Below are positions 48,915 to 58,631 of a stretch of DNA of 64,000 nucleotides, piece after piece. This DNA is from Anaerolineaceae bacterium (GTDB taxonomy: Bacteria; Chloroflexota; Anaerolineae; Promineifilales; Promineifilaceae). The notes beneath the pieces are model-generated. The model saw only the letters and a list, made by a program, of their open reading frames with translations, was not told where the DNA came from and ran no database searches. Both the position numbers and the translations under genes were made by a program. The stretch covers positions 25,317 to 89,316 of the forward strand of contig PABI01000086.1 in assembly GCA_002699125.1 (NCBI GenBank), given 5' to 3'. Positions within the stretch are counted from its first letter, which is position 1. The number at the start of each line of letters is the position of its first letter.

Positions 48915-49937
48915 ATGCATAAGTTAACCCTTGAATCTATCGCGGAACTAGCAGGCGTTTCACGCTCAACCGTCTCCCGGGTGGTGAATAACCAGGCGGG
49001 GGTTAGTGAAACAGTGCGCGATCGGGTTATGGCTGTAATTGAGCATACCGGTTACCAGCCTAACTCTGTGGCTCGTTCTTTGGCTACCCAACGAACTGGC
49101 ATGATTGGGCTGGTCATTCCCCGCCAGATGCAGACCCTTTTTGTTGATCCTTACTTTCCCCGTCTCATTCAAGGCATCAGCGCCGCCAGCAACCAGCAAG
49201 GCAGCACCCTGGCTCTCTTTTTGCTCCACAACGAAGATGAAGAAAATCGCATTTATCCGCAGCTGCTTAATCGTGGCACGTTGGATGGTGTTCTTTTTAT
49301 CACCAACAGCACAGAGGATCCGTTTGTGCAGCGTTTATTGAACAGCGGGATGCCATTTGTCACCATTGGCCGGGATTGCGAGGAGACACCCACCAATTTT
49401 GTGGATGTGGACAATGTGGAAGGGGCGGTTACGGCCGTATCCCACCTCGTCCGTTTGGGGTATGAACGGATTGCGACCATCACTGGTCCGCTGGCTTCTC
49501 TGGCCGCCCAAAATCGGCTGGACGGGTATCGACAGGCATTGGTGAGTCGGGGGCACAGTTTGGATGCCAACCTGATCATGGAAGGGGATTTTACCGAGGC
49601 GGGGGGTTACTATGCCATGCAGCAGCTGCTGGCACATGAGCCGGAAGCTGTTTTTGTGGCGTCCGACGCCATGGCGTTGGGTGCCATGCGCGCCGTGCGT
49701 GAAGTGGGCTGGACAGTGCCGGATGACATGGCTGTGGTCAGCTTTGATGATTTACCCCAGGCAGCATTAAGCGATCCACCTCTGACCACTATTCGTCAGC
49801 CGATCAAGCGGCTGGGCATGTTGGCCGTAGAAACGTTGTTAGATGTTATTGCCAATGGCGTCATGCCCACACGCCGCATTTTGCTCCCTACAGAGTTGGT
49901 TATTCGATCATCATGTGGCGCGGATTCGTTTGTGTAA
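48915..49937 (+). CDS. LacI-family transcriptional regulator (second)
   Basis: A 340-residue regulator. The HTH (LTLESIAELAGVSRSTVSRV at about 4-23) and hinge region (VNNQAGVSETVRDRVMAVIE, NSVARSLATQRT) are canonical, followed by a sugar-binding domain (DPYFPRLIQGISAAS, MPFVTIGRDCEE, VSFDDLPQAALSDPPLTTIRQP). It is 186 bases upstream of the sugar ABC transporter and glycosidase genes and most likely controls them. The start is ATG at 48915; no strong ribosome binding site is seen (AAAGGCC at 48892 is weak). Confidence 0.93.
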   Translation: MHKLTLESIAELAGVSRSTVSRVVNNQAGVSETVRDRVMAVIEHTGYQPNSVARSLATQRTGMIGLVIPRQMQTLFVDPYFPRLIQGISAASNQQGSTLALFLLHNEDEENRIYPQLLNRGTLDGVLFITNSTEDPFVQRLLNSGMPFVTIGRDCEETPTNFVDVDNVEGAVTAVSHLVRLGYERIATITGPLASLAAQNRLDGYRQALVSRGHSLDANLIMEGDFTEAGGYYAMQQLLAHEPEAVFVASDAMALGAMRAVREVGWTVPDDMAVVSFDDLPQAALSDPPLTTIRQPIKRLGMLAVETLLDVIANGVMPTRRILLPTELVIRSSCGADSFV

Positions 49938-50123
49938 AGGAACGGCCGTTGCCTTACAAGGAGGTTTTATAGAAGAGAGAATTTTACCCAATAAAAAAGT
50001 GTGCCACCCTTTATTTATGACCGTCCCGACAACTTTCCCCAGCTGACAGGCAGTCCAAATGAACGGTGACACCCTTTAGTTCTATGATTTTTACTGAAAA
50101 TCGTCAACTAATTGAGGAGACAG

Positions 50124-51659
50124 ATGAAAAAGAAAACTTACATTTTCTGGATACTTTTATTGGCTTTGGGCATGATGTTGGTTGCCTGTGGTGGTGGCGG
50201 CACAGAACCTGAAGAAAGCACAACAGATACGGCCGATTCTGCCGAAACCGTCGCTGATGACAGCGAAGAGATGGACGCAGACGAGCCAGCGGCTGAAGAA
50301 GAAATGGCCGAGGAAGAAGTGGCTGAAGAGGAAATGGCCGAAGAAGAAGTCGCTGAAGAAGCAGCCGAAGAAGAAATGGCGGACAGCGACCGCACGGTTG
50401 TACGCTGGTTTGTTGGTTTGGGCACCGGCCAAAATGCCGAGCAGGTTGCCGCTCAAGAAGCCGTTGTTGAAGCATTTAACGCATCCCAGGAAGAGATTGA
50501 GCTCGTGTTGGAGATCGTGCAGAACGATGTGGCTTACGACACGTTGGCTACCGCTATCGCTTCTGGCGATGCGCCGGACATTATTGGCCCGGTTGGTGTG
50601 AAAGGCTCCAACGCTTTCTCCGGCAGTTGGATGGACCTGGAACCGCTGGCCGAAAGCGCCGGTTATGATCTCGGCCAATTCCCAGAAGCGGCCGTTGATT
50701 TCTATCGTGTTGAAGGTGAAGGTCTCATTGGTCTGCCCTTTGGTGTGTTCCCCTCCTTCATTTACTACAATCGTGCTCTGTTTGATGAGGCCGGCTTAGA
50801 ATACCCGCCGCACCAATATGGCGAACCGTATGCCGATGGCGAGGATTGGGATTACGACAAACTGCGCGAACTGGCCATGATCCTGACGGTAGATGCCAAT
50901 GGTAATGATGCCACCAGCCCCGACTTTGATCCTGAAGCTGTCGAACAATTTGGTTTCATCAACCAATGGACCGATCTGCGCGGTTCCCTGAGCCAATTTG
51001 GCGTCGGCAACCTGGTAGATGACAGCGGCAATGCCGTTATGCCAGACCATTGGATGGAAGGTTTGCAATGGCAGTATGATGGCATCTGGGTTGATCATTT
51101 CATGCCCTCACAGGCTTATCAGGACAGTGAACTGTTAGCCACCCCCAATGCGTTTGCCTCCGGTAACGTCGCGATGGCCCAAACGCACCTCTGGTTCACC
51201 TGCTGCCTGGGTGAAATGGAAGATGAGTGGGATATGGCTGTAATGCCAACCTACAATGGCGAACCAACTGCTAAACTCCATGCCGATACTTTCCGCATCC
51301 TGGACACCACCGAGCATCCCGACGCAGCCTTTACCGTACTCACTTACCTGATTGGTGATGCTTCTGATGATTTGCTCCAGGTTTACGGCGGTATGCCGGC
51401 TCGTCCTGATGAAACCGACGCCTTCTTTGCCGGATTGGAAGAGCAGTATCCGCATGACGTCGATTGGCAAGTAGCGCTGGATAGCTTGAATTACCCAGAC
51501 AACCCCAGCCATGAAGGCAATATGCCCAACTTCCAAAAGGCAGACGATCGCACAGCGTCTTTCTACAGCTTGCTTCAGACCGATGGCACCATCGATCTGC
51601 AAGCAGAAATAGAAACATTCCTGGGCGATATGCAGTCCATCTTTGACGAAGTTCAATAA
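50124..51659 (+). CDS. sugar ABC transporter substrate-binding lipoprotein
   Basis: A 511-residue lipoprotein of the extracellular solute-binding family 1. The signal ends in lipobox LVAC (Cys about 22). Residues about 50-88 are a run of EE-[ME]-A/V units, an acidic tandem repeat linker tethering the domain to the membrane. The binding domain follows (TVVRWFVGLGTGQNAEQVAA, SGDAPDIIGPVGVKG, SGNVAMAQTHLWF). AGGAGA precedes ATG 50124. It is the first gene of the plus-strand transporter operon; a terminator-like hairpin separates it from the permease genes, which would give it higher expression than the membrane parts. Confidence 0.93.
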   Translation: MKKKTYIFWILLLALGMMLVACGGGGTEPEESTTDTADSAETVADDSEEMDADEPAAEEEMAEEEVAEEEMAEEEVAEEAAEEEMADSDRTVVRWFVGLGTGQNAEQVAAQEAVVEAFNASQEEIELVLEIVQNDVAYDTLATAIASGDAPDIIGPVGVKGSNAFSGSWMDLEPLAESAGYDLGQFPEAAVDFYRVEGEGLIGLPFGVFPSFIYYNRALFDEAGLEYPPHQYGEPYADGEDWDYDKLRELAMILTVDANGNDATSPDFDPEAVEQFGFINQWTDLRGSLSQFGVGNLVDDSGNAVMPDHWMEGLQWQYDGIWVDHFMPSQAYQDSELLATPNAFASGNVAMAQTHLWFTCCLGEMEDEWDMAVMPTYNGEPTAKLHADTFRILDTTEHPDAAFTVLTYLIGDASDDLLQVYGGMPARPDETDAFFAGLEEQYPHDVDWQVALDSLNYPDNPSHEGNMPNFQKADDRTASFYSLLQTDGTIDLQAEIETFLGDMQSIFDEVQ

Positions 51660-51667
51660 GTAAAATT

Positions 51668-51708
51668 GGCGTGGGCGGAAAGTTTATGCTTTTCACCCAC
51701 GCCTTTTT
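51668..51708 (+). terminator. intercistronic terminator between SBP and permeases
   Basis: GGCGTGGG (51668-51675) pairs with CCCACGCC (51696-51703), a 20-base loop, then TTTTT. It ends 16 bases before the first permease start and is probably a partial terminator. Confidence 0.75.
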
Positions 51709-51723
51709 GTTTCGGAGCTTGAT

Positions 51724-52692
51724 ATGACAGTTTTTGATGAAGCCAGAAACTTAGTGGGTGAACGCCCTAAGATTCGCAAACCGCTCTCGCCTCTGGAAAG
51801 GACGCAGGCCAGGTGGGGGTGGTTATTCCTCTCTCCCTGGATCATGGGCTTTATGCTTTTCACCTTTTTGCCGATGCTGGCATCTTTGGCATTTTCCTTT
51901 ACGGATTTCAACATTACAAAGCCAGATGAGATGACCTTCAATGGCATAGCTAATTACCGTCGCCTGCTGACTGATCCAGATTTGCGCCAGGCGCTGAAAG
52001 TGACCTTCCGCTTTTTTGCCCTGGCTATTCCCATCAGCATCATTCAGCCGATTGGGATGGCAGCTTTGTTAAATGCTAAATCGCTGTTTGGCAAGCGGTT
52101 TTTTACGACGCTGTTTTACATGCCTTACATGGTGCCGGTTGTCTCGGCCATCATTATTTGGCGTGGTGTGATGAACCCGCAAACAGGCTGGATCAATCGG
52201 TCATTAGCCGTGATTGGTATTGCTGGCCCAGATTGGCTCAACAGCACGACCTGGGTGTATCCTGCCTTGATCATCATTGGTTTGTGGGGAGTTGGTAACG
52301 CGATGCTGTTTACCCTTATTGGCATGCAAAATGTGCCGACCGAGCTGTACGATGCGGGCAAGGTAGATGGGGCCACTGGCATTCAACGTTTTATGCATAT
52401 TACGCTGCCAATGATCACCCCTATCATTTTTTACAATCTGGTTCTGACTGTCATTGGTTTGTTTCAATATTTCACCATCCCGTGGATTTTGACACGCGCC
52501 GGAACGCAGGACCCTGGACAGGTGCAGCTTTTTTATAACATTCATTTTTATAAAACTGCGTTTACCTATCAGGATATGGGATATGGGGCCACGCTGGCCT
52601 GGCTGCTGTTTTTCATTGCCATGAGCCTAACTATACTGGTGTTTTGGTCGGCAAAATATTGGGTATATACTCCGGGAGGAAGTGACGCATGA
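51724..52692 (+). CDS. sugar ABC transporter permease (MalF-type)
   Basis: A 322-residue polytopic permease with about six helices, the first at about 38-60 (SPWIMGFMLFTFLPMLASLA). The EAA-loop signature reads NVPTELYDAGKVDGATGIQRFMHITLP (about 203-229), typical for sugar importers of the CUT1 kind. It partners the substrate-binding protein upstream and the next permease, with which it overlaps by four bases. No ATPase gene is in the window, so an ATPase shared among sugar transporters, encoded elsewhere, is inferred. Confidence 0.93.
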   Translation: MTVFDEARNLVGERPKIRKPLSPLERTQARWGWLFLSPWIMGFMLFTFLPMLASLAFSFTDFNITKPDEMTFNGIANYRRLLTDPDLRQALKVTFRFFALAIPISIIQPIGMAALLNAKSLFGKRFFTTLFYMPYMVPVVSAIIIWRGVMNPQTGWINRSLAVIGIAGPDWLNSTTWVYPALIIIGLWGVGNAMLFTLIGMQNVPTELYDAGKVDGATGIQRFMHITLPMITPIIFYNLVLTVIGLFQYFTIPWILTRAGTQDPGQVQLFYNIHFYKTAFTYQDMGYGATLAWLLFFIAMSLTILVFWSAKYWVYTPGGSDA

Positions 52693-53783
52693 GTGCCATT
52701 ACCGAAACCGAAACACGGCCGTCTACCACACCAAAATTTCGCAATTATCCCTTTGTTGGTTCCGATATGCGTCGTTTGATCGTGGTTGGGCTGGTGACCT
52801 TGTTTGCCACCATGTCCCTGGCAATCTATTTAGGGCCGTTTGCCTACATGTCGCTCACGTCGCTTAAAACGTTGGACCAGGTGCAAAACGGCCGTATCCT
52901 CCCCTCATCCGAAGCAACCTATACCTACGAAGGGAAAGAATACGATCTCCTCAATGTGCCCCTGGAAGACGGCAGCACTGCCGAATGGGCTTTGATCAAC
53001 AAAGGGCGCGAGAGCAGCGAATTCATAGATCCTGCCAACCCCGAAGCCGGACTCATTACCTGGGAAGGACGCTGGCGCACGCTGGAACCCACCTGGGGCA
53101 CCGATTTCCAATGGGAAAACTATGTGGAAGCATGGACGGCAATTGAATTTCCCAAGCTGTTTTTCAACACCTTTGCTATTGCTGCTTTTGGTGTCGTCGG
53201 AACGGTAATTTCTTGTTCATTGGTGGCTTACGGCTTTGCCCGCTTCCCTATCCCCGGCAAAAATATTATATTTTTGGTCCTCATCGGTACCATTGTGCTG
53301 CCGCGGCAGGTGACGCTCATTCCCACCTACTTCATCTTTAATCGGCTGGGCTGGGTGAACACCTGGCTGCCGCTGATTGTGCCGCACTTTTTTGCCAACG
53401 CATATAACGTGTTTTTACTGCGGCAATATTTCCTCAGCATTCCCAAAGAGCTGGACGAAGCCGCCATGATTGATGGGGCAGGCCCGTTCCAGATTTTACT
53501 GCGGGTCATTATTCCTCAATCGTGGCCGGTGCTCATTGCCGTAGCCTTGTTCCATACCGTCTATGCCTGGAACGATTACTTTGAGCCGCTGATTTACCTG
53601 CGGGGCAATGCTGATTTGTGGCCGATTTCCATTGGGCTGCAAGAGTTTAACTTTATCTACGGCACCCAGCCGCACCTGCTGCAAGCCGCTTCTCTGATGG
53701 CTTTGGCGCTGCCGGTGCTGCTCTTCTTCCTGGCACAGCGCTTCTTTATGCAGGGCGTCAAGATTACGGGCGTAGAGAAGTAG
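52689..53783 (+). CDS. sugar ABC transporter permease (MalG-type) with enlarged first loop
   Basis: A 364-residue permease. After the first helix (about 30-55) comes a loop of about 80 residues (TLDQVQNGRILPSSEATYTY through about 140) much longer than the usual MalG loop, before the normal helices (about 150-350). The EAA motif reads IPKELDEAAMIDGAGPFQIL (about 257-276). The extra loop would lie on the outer face and may touch the substrate-binding protein. The ATG overlaps the stop of the MalF-type gene by four bases. Confidence 0.93.
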   Translation: MSAITETETRPSTTPKFRNYPFVGSDMRRLIVVGLVTLFATMSLAIYLGPFAYMSLTSLKTLDQVQNGRILPSSEATYTYEGKEYDLLNVPLEDGSTAEWALINKGRESSEFIDPANPEAGLITWEGRWRTLEPTWGTDFQWENYVEAWTAIEFPKLFFNTFAIAAFGVVGTVISCSLVAYGFARFPIPGKNIIFLVLIGTIVLPRQVTLIPTYFIFNRLGWVNTWLPLIVPHFFANAYNVFLLRQYFLSIPKELDEAAMIDGAGPFQILLRVIIPQSWPVLIAVALFHTVYAWNDYFEPLIYLRGNADLWPISIGLQEFNFIYGTQPHLLQAASLMALALPVLLFFLAQRFFMQGVKITGVEK

Positions 53784-53794
53784 GTAACATTGTA

Positions 53795-53821
53795 ATTGGG
53801 TAATTGCTGCAATTACCCAAT
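53795..53821. other. intercistronic hairpin
   Basis: A perfect 12-bp stem (53795-53806 with 53810-53821), loop CTG, between the MalG-type gene and the glycosidase lipoprotein gene. Without a T-run it is probably an mRNA-stability or processing element. Confidence 0.75.
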
Positions 53822-53851
53822 CATCCAAATTACTGTCCCCAAGAGGAAACC

Positions 53852-55234
53852 ATGTTACGCATATATGGATCCAGGCCGGCAACGGCCGTTTGTCTGCTGC
53901 TGCTCTTCACTTTTTTTCTCACAGGTCAACCTGGCTGTGCGGCCCCGGAAGAAGAGGTGGCTCAGCCCACGGCCGTACCGGCAACAGCAACACCGGAACC
54001 GCTGCCAACGGCCGTTCCCAACAGCGTGTACGTTAATGCCGCCGAGCCTCTAGGGCCGATCAACCCGCTGGTGTATGGTACGAACTTTGGCCCCTGGGTC
54101 GTGGTACCGTTTGACCTGTGGCCGGCGGCCGAAGTGGCCGGTATCCGCTTTTTGCGTTTCCCTGGCGGCAATTGGGGCGATCTGAATAATCTGACCGAAC
54201 GGCACATTGACCAATACATGGAGCTGGCGGAGATGATGAACGCCACGCCGCAAATCACGGCGCGGCTGCGCGGCGGCACGCCAGAGCAGGCGGCCGATCT
54301 GGTGCACTACACCAACATCGAGCAGAATTATGACGTGCGCTACTGGAGCATCGGCAACGAACCCAGCCTTTATCCCGAATATGACACCGAGCGGTACAAT
54401 GCCGAATGGCGCACCTTTGCCGAAGCGATGCTGGCCGTGGACCCTGATATTGTGCTGATTGGTCCGGACACCCATCAATTTACCGGCAATCCGGAAACAG
54501 ATCCTAAGGATGATAACGGCCGTTTATGGCTGCAATCATTCCTGGAAGCCAACGGCGATATGGTTGATATCGTGGCCGTGCATCGCTACCCCTTCCCGCG
54601 AGGCATGGCTGGCGATCCCGTGACGATTGAAGATTTGCGCCAGAACAGCCAGGAGTGGGATCAGATCATCCCAAACCTGCGCCAGGTCATTCGCGACACC
54701 ACGGGCAACGATTTGCCCATTGCCATCACCGAAGTGAACTCCAACTGGAGCAAAGCGGTGGGCGGTGAGGCGACGCCAGACTCTTTTTACAACGCAATCT
54801 GGTGGGCCGATGTGCTGGGCCGCATGATCAACCAGCAAACGGATATGGTGGCCCAATTTGTGCTGCAAACGAAGGACGGTGCCGGTGGGTGGGGGTTGCT
54901 GGCTCGCTCTGAGGTACGGCCGTCTTACTATGTTTACCAGATGTACCAGCAGCTAGGCGAGACGCTGCTTCCGGCCCAAACGGACCTGCCCGGCATCTCC
55001 GTGGTGGCGGCGCAGCGCGCGGATGGTAGCTTAACCATTTTGTTGGTAAACTTGCTGGATACGGCCGTAGACGCCCCGCTGCAAATTGTGGGACAACCCA
55101 TGCCAGAAACGGCCGAATGGCACCTTTTTGATCCCGAACATGCGGCGGAACCGGTGGGCACAATTTCATTTGGCGACAACAATGAACTTAGCCTGCCTCC
55201 TACCTCTATTTCCCTGCTAATTGCTGCACCTTAA
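53852..55234 (+). CDS. clan-A-type glycoside hydrolase lipoprotein
   Basis: A 460-residue lipoprotein. The signal has a lipobox-like GCAAP (Cys about 30), followed by a Pro/Thr/Ala linker. The TIM-barrel domain (about 60-370) has IRFLRFPGGNWGDLNN, the acid/base Glu in YWSIGNEPSLYPEYD and a likely nucleophile Glu in IAITEVNSNW, as in GH39/GH51-like clan-A enzymes. A beta domain (about 375-460) follows. The substrate is unknown; the neighbourhood (sugar importer, GH3, GH1) suggests beta-linked plant or algal glycans. AAGAGGAAA precedes ATG 53852, preferred to 53804. Confidence 0.85.
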   Translation: MLRIYGSRPATAVCLLLLFTFFLTGQPGCAAPEEEVAQPTAVPATATPEPLPTAVPNSVYVNAAEPLGPINPLVYGTNFGPWVVVPFDLWPAAEVAGIRFLRFPGGNWGDLNNLTERHIDQYMELAEMMNATPQITARLRGGTPEQAADLVHYTNIEQNYDVRYWSIGNEPSLYPEYDTERYNAEWRTFAEAMLAVDPDIVLIGPDTHQFTGNPETDPKDDNGRLWLQSFLEANGDMVDIVAVHRYPFPRGMAGDPVTIEDLRQNSQEWDQIIPNLRQVIRDTTGNDLPIAITEVNSNWSKAVGGEATPDSFYNAIWWADVLGRMINQQTDMVAQFVLQTKDGAGGWGLLARSEVRPSYYVYQMYQQLGETLLPAQTDLPGISVVAAQRADGSLTILLVNLLDTAVDAPLQIVGQPMPETAEWHLFDPEHAAEPVGTISFGDNNELSLPPTSISLLIAAP

Positions 55235-55241
55235 ATCCTAT

Positions 55242-55294
55242 CCTCCCGCGGGCTTTGAACGATGGTCCTCATCCTGTTAGGAAGCTGCGGGAGG
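55242..55294. other. intercistronic hairpin with 8-bp ends
   Basis: CCTCCCGC (55242-55249) and GCGGGAGG (55287-55294) close a 37-base loop between the lipoprotein and GH3 genes. No T-run. Confidence 0.5.
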
Positions 55295-55315
55295 TTCATT
55301 CTGACAGGAGATTGA

Positions 55316-57181
55316 ATGAGTTCCAACAACGCTTACATGAACCCTGCCTTGTCCCCGGCAGAGCGGGCCGCCGATTTGCTGCCACACCTGACGCTGGCAG
55401 AAAAAATTGGGCAGATGACCCAGGTAGAAAAGAACAGCATTGATCCCAATGATATTACTCAATTGAGCCTTGGTTCCATTTTGAGCGGTGGCGGCGGCTG
55501 CCCTGAACCGAATACGGCCGTTTCCTGGCGTGACATGGTCCAAGGATTCCAAAAGAAAGCATTGGCCTCCCGTTTAGGCATTCCGCTGCTGTACGGCGTG
55601 GACGCAGTACATGGCCACAGCAATGTCGTGGGCGCCACGATCTTCCCGCACAACATTGGCCTGGGCGCCACGCACAACCCGGATTTGCTGCGGCGCATTG
55701 GTCGCGCCACCGCTCTGGAAATGGTCGCGACCGGCATTCGCTGGAACTTTGCCCCAGCCGTTTCCATCCCGCAAGATATTCGCTGGGGCCGTACCTATGA
55801 GGGATTTGGCCAGGACCCAAAGCTGGTTAGCGAGCTGGCCGTGGCTTATGTGCAGGGGTTGCAGGGGGATGATTTGACGTTGGAAACGGCCGTGCTCCCT
55901 TCAGTAAAACATTTTGTAGCCGATGGTGCGACAGTCTGGGGAACCTCTCCCCGCACGGCTCGATCGGCGCTGACTGGCACAGAGACAGACGCTGCATTGT
56001 CTGCGCTGGCCAGTGCCCACGAAGCGATGATGCAGCAAGCTGTATTTTCTGGCGCGTGGCAAATTGACCAGGGTGTCGCCAATATTGATGAGGCCACCCT
56101 GCGTGCCGTTCATTTGCCGCCGTATCTGGACGCGATGGCCGCCGGGGCGCTCAACATCATGGTTTCTTTCAGCAGCTGGGGTGGGCTGAAGATGCACGCG
56201 CAAAAATATTTGCTCACAGATGTGCTGAAAGGTGAATATGGCTTTTCCGGCTTCCTGGTAAGTGATTGGGAAGCCGTGCAGCAGATCGATCCCGATTTGG
56301 GTGAGAGCGTCATTGCTACCGTGAACGCCGGTTTGGACATGGTGATGGTGCCATACCATTACCACGACTATATCGCCGTTCTCACGAACGCAGTTGAAAC
56401 GGGCAAGGTGCCATTGAGCCGGATTGATGATGCCGTCAGCCGCATTTTGATGGTGAAGTTTGCCCTGGGGCTGTTTGAACGGCCGTTCACCGAAACACCC
56501 GTCTCAATCGTAGGTTGTGCCCAACACCGTGCCCTGGCTGCTGAAGCGGTCCAACAGTCTGCCGTTTTGCTGAAAAACGAGCAAAATGTGCTGCCCCTGC
56601 GCAAAGAACTGCCCCGCCTGCTGGTGGCTGGCGCCGCCGCCGATGACATCGGCTACCAGTGCGGCGGCTGGACCATTAGCTGGATGGGCTCTCCAGGGCG
56701 CACCACCGACGGCAGCACTATTTTAGAAGGGGTGCGTGACTGTGTCGGGGCAGAAACGGCCGTATGCTACAGTGCCGACGGCCGTTTTGATGAATCTGCT
56801 GAAGTTGGGCTGGTGGTCATCGCCGAAGAGCCGTATGCCGAAGGCATGGGCGACCGCGCCGATTTGTGCCTGACGGCCGAACAGCAGGCGCTCATCAACC
56901 GCGTCCGCCCGCAGGTTGACAAGCTGGTGGTTATTTTGCTATCGGGTCGCCCGCTCATCGTCACCGAGCCGCTGGCAAATTGGGATGTTTTCATTGCTGC
57001 CTGGCTGCCGGGATCTGAAGGAGCGGCGTTGGCCCCGCTGCTGTTTGGCGAACAACCGTTTACAGGTAAACTTTCCTTTTTTTGGCCCCGGTCGATGGCT
57101 GATATTCCCCTGAACCAAGAAGCAGAACCATTGTGGCCCATCGGTTACGGCCTCACCACAGCAGAGGTGCAAAATGCCTGA
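55316..57181 (+). CDS. GH3-family beta-glucosidase
   Basis: A 621-residue cytoplasmic enzyme (no signal peptide) that removes terminal beta-linked glucosyl units. The N-terminal barrel shows GVDAVHGH (94-101), WGRTYEGFGQDP (157-168), KHFVADG (198-204) and the nucleophile Asp317 in GFLVSDWEAV; the C-terminal alpha/beta sandwich follows (GYQCGGWTISWMGSPGR) and the end matches the family's IGYGLT. ACAGGAG precedes the ATG. It overlaps the GH1 gene by eight bases. Confidence 0.95.
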   Translation: MSSNNAYMNPALSPAERAADLLPHLTLAEKIGQMTQVEKNSIDPNDITQLSLGSILSGGGGCPEPNTAVSWRDMVQGFQKKALASRLGIPLLYGVDAVHGHSNVVGATIFPHNIGLGATHNPDLLRRIGRATALEMVATGIRWNFAPAVSIPQDIRWGRTYEGFGQDPKLVSELAVAYVQGLQGDDLTLETAVLPSVKHFVADGATVWGTSPRTARSALTGTETDAALSALASAHEAMMQQAVFSGAWQIDQGVANIDEATLRAVHLPPYLDAMAAGALNIMVSFSSWGGLKMHAQKYLLTDVLKGEYGFSGFLVSDWEAVQQIDPDLGESVIATVNAGLDMVMVPYHYHDYIAVLTNAVETGKVPLSRIDDAVSRILMVKFALGLFERPFTETPVSIVGCAQHRALAAEAVQQSAVLLKNEQNVLPLRKELPRLLVAGAAADDIGYQCGGWTISWMGSPGRTTDGSTILEGVRDCVGAETAVCYSADGRFDESAEVGLVVIAEEPYAEGMGDRADLCLTAEQQALINRVRPQVDKLVVILLSGRPLIVTEPLANWDVFIAAWLPGSEGAALAPLLFGEQPFTGKLSFFWPRSMADIPLNQEAEPLWPIGYGLTTAEVQNA

Positions 57182-58538
57182 CACAATTCATTTTCCGGAA
57201 AACTTTTTATGGGGTGCAGCCACATCCTCCTACCAGATTGAAGGTGCCCGGCAGGCCGACGGCAAGGGCGAATCCATCTGGGACCGCTTTAGCCACACGC
57301 CCGGCAAAATTCAAGACGGCCGTAACGGCGACATTGCCTGCGACCATTACAATCGGATGCCGCAAGATGTGGCCTTGATGCAGTCGCTTGGCCTGCAAGC
57401 GTATCGCTTTTCGATTTCCTGGCCGCGCATTTTGCCCAACGGCCGTGGCGCTGTCAATGCTGCCGGGCTGGACTTTTACGACCGACTAGTTGATTCGCTG
57501 CTGACGGCCAACATCACGCCCTTTATTACCCTGTATCATTGGGATTTGCCCCAGGCGCTGCAAGACGAAGGCGGCTGGCCCAGCCGCAGCACCGCCGAAG
57601 CGTTTGTCACCTATGCCGATGTGGTCAGCCAGCGGTTGGGTGACCGGGTTAAAAACTGGATTACGCATAACGAGCCGTGGGTGGCGGCCTTTGTCGGTTA
57701 CTGGCAGGGGCGGCATGCGCCGGGCATTCAGGATTTTGCTCAGGCGATTCGCGCCAGCCATCATTTGCTGCTGTCGCACGGCTGGGCGGTGCCCGTTATT
57801 CGCCAAAACAGCCCGGAGGCGCAGGTGGGCATCACCCTAAACCTTAACGCGGTTTACCCCGCTTCGTCCAGCGCCGCCGATCAGCAGGCAATGCGGCATG
57901 AAGATGGCTACCTAAACCGCTGGTTTTTGGATCCGCTGTACGGCCGTCGCTATCCAGCCGACATGGTGCACTCTTTCAGCCAGCAGGGGCACCTGCCCGA
58001 CGATATGGCTTTTGTGCAGCCGGGCGATTTACAGGCCATTGCGGCTCCGATGGACTTTTTGGGCATCAATAACTATTTCCGCACCATTGCCCGGGACAAG
58101 ACGGCCGTAAACAACCAGCCACCCACACTGGAGCCATACGACAACTACACCGAAATGGGTTGGGAAGTGGCCCCCGAAGGCATCCGTGACCTGCTGTTGC
58201 GCGTGGAATACGATTATCGTCCCGGCAAAATATACATTACCGAAAACGGTGCTAGCTACAGCGATGGGCCAAATGGAGACGGCCGTATCGCCGATACGCG
58301 CCGCCAAACGTATTTGCGCACTTATCTGGCCAAGATACACGAGGCCATGCAGATTGGCGTGCCGCTGGCCGGCTACTTTGTCTGGTCCCTGTTTGATAAT
58401 TTTGAATGGGGTTTTGGCTACAAACAGCGCTTTGGCATCATCTGGGTCGATTATGAGACACAGGAGCGCATCCTCAAAGATAGCGCCCTCTGGTACCGCT
58501 CCGTCATCGCCCAAAACGGATTTACACCTAAAGAGTGA
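57174..58538 (+). CDS. GH1-family beta-glucosidase
   Basis: A 454-residue cytoplasmic enzyme. The family signature FLWGAATSSYQIEGA lies near residue 11-25, the acid/base Glu167 in WITHNEPW and the nucleophile Glu357 in IYITENGAS, with WSLFDNFEWGFGY near the C-terminus. It would hydrolyse the oligosaccharides brought in by the ABC transporter. Its start overlaps the GH3 stop; a terminator follows about 45 bases downstream, so it ends the operon. Confidence 0.97.
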   Translation: MPDTIHFPENFLWGAATSSYQIEGARQADGKGESIWDRFSHTPGKIQDGRNGDIACDHYNRMPQDVALMQSLGLQAYRFSISWPRILPNGRGAVNAAGLDFYDRLVDSLLTANITPFITLYHWDLPQALQDEGGWPSRSTAEAFVTYADVVSQRLGDRVKNWITHNEPWVAAFVGYWQGRHAPGIQDFAQAIRASHHLLLSHGWAVPVIRQNSPEAQVGITLNLNAVYPASSSAADQQAMRHEDGYLNRWFLDPLYGRRYPADMVHSFSQQGHLPDDMAFVQPGDLQAIAAPMDFLGINNYFRTIARDKTAVNNQPPTLEPYDNYTEMGWEVAPEGIRDLLLRVEYDYRPGKIYITENGASYSDGPNGDGRIADTRRQTYLRTYLAKIHEAMQIGVPLAGYFVWSLFDNFEWGFGYKQRFGIIWVDYETQERILKDSALWYRSVIAQNGFTPKE

Positions 58539-58581
58539 CCTTACATTCTCGCGAAGGCGGGAATCTATTCAATTAACAAAA

Positions 58582-58614
58582 AAGCCCCGCATTCCTGACA
58601 AGGAGGCGGGGCTT
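58582..58614. terminator. bidirectional intrinsic terminator
   Basis: AAGCCCCGC (58582-58590) pairs with GCGGGGCTT (58606-58614), with A/T-rich flanks, between the convergent GH1 and P-type ATPase genes. Confidence 0.85.
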
Positions 58615-58631
58615 ATCTGTAACGCTATCTT

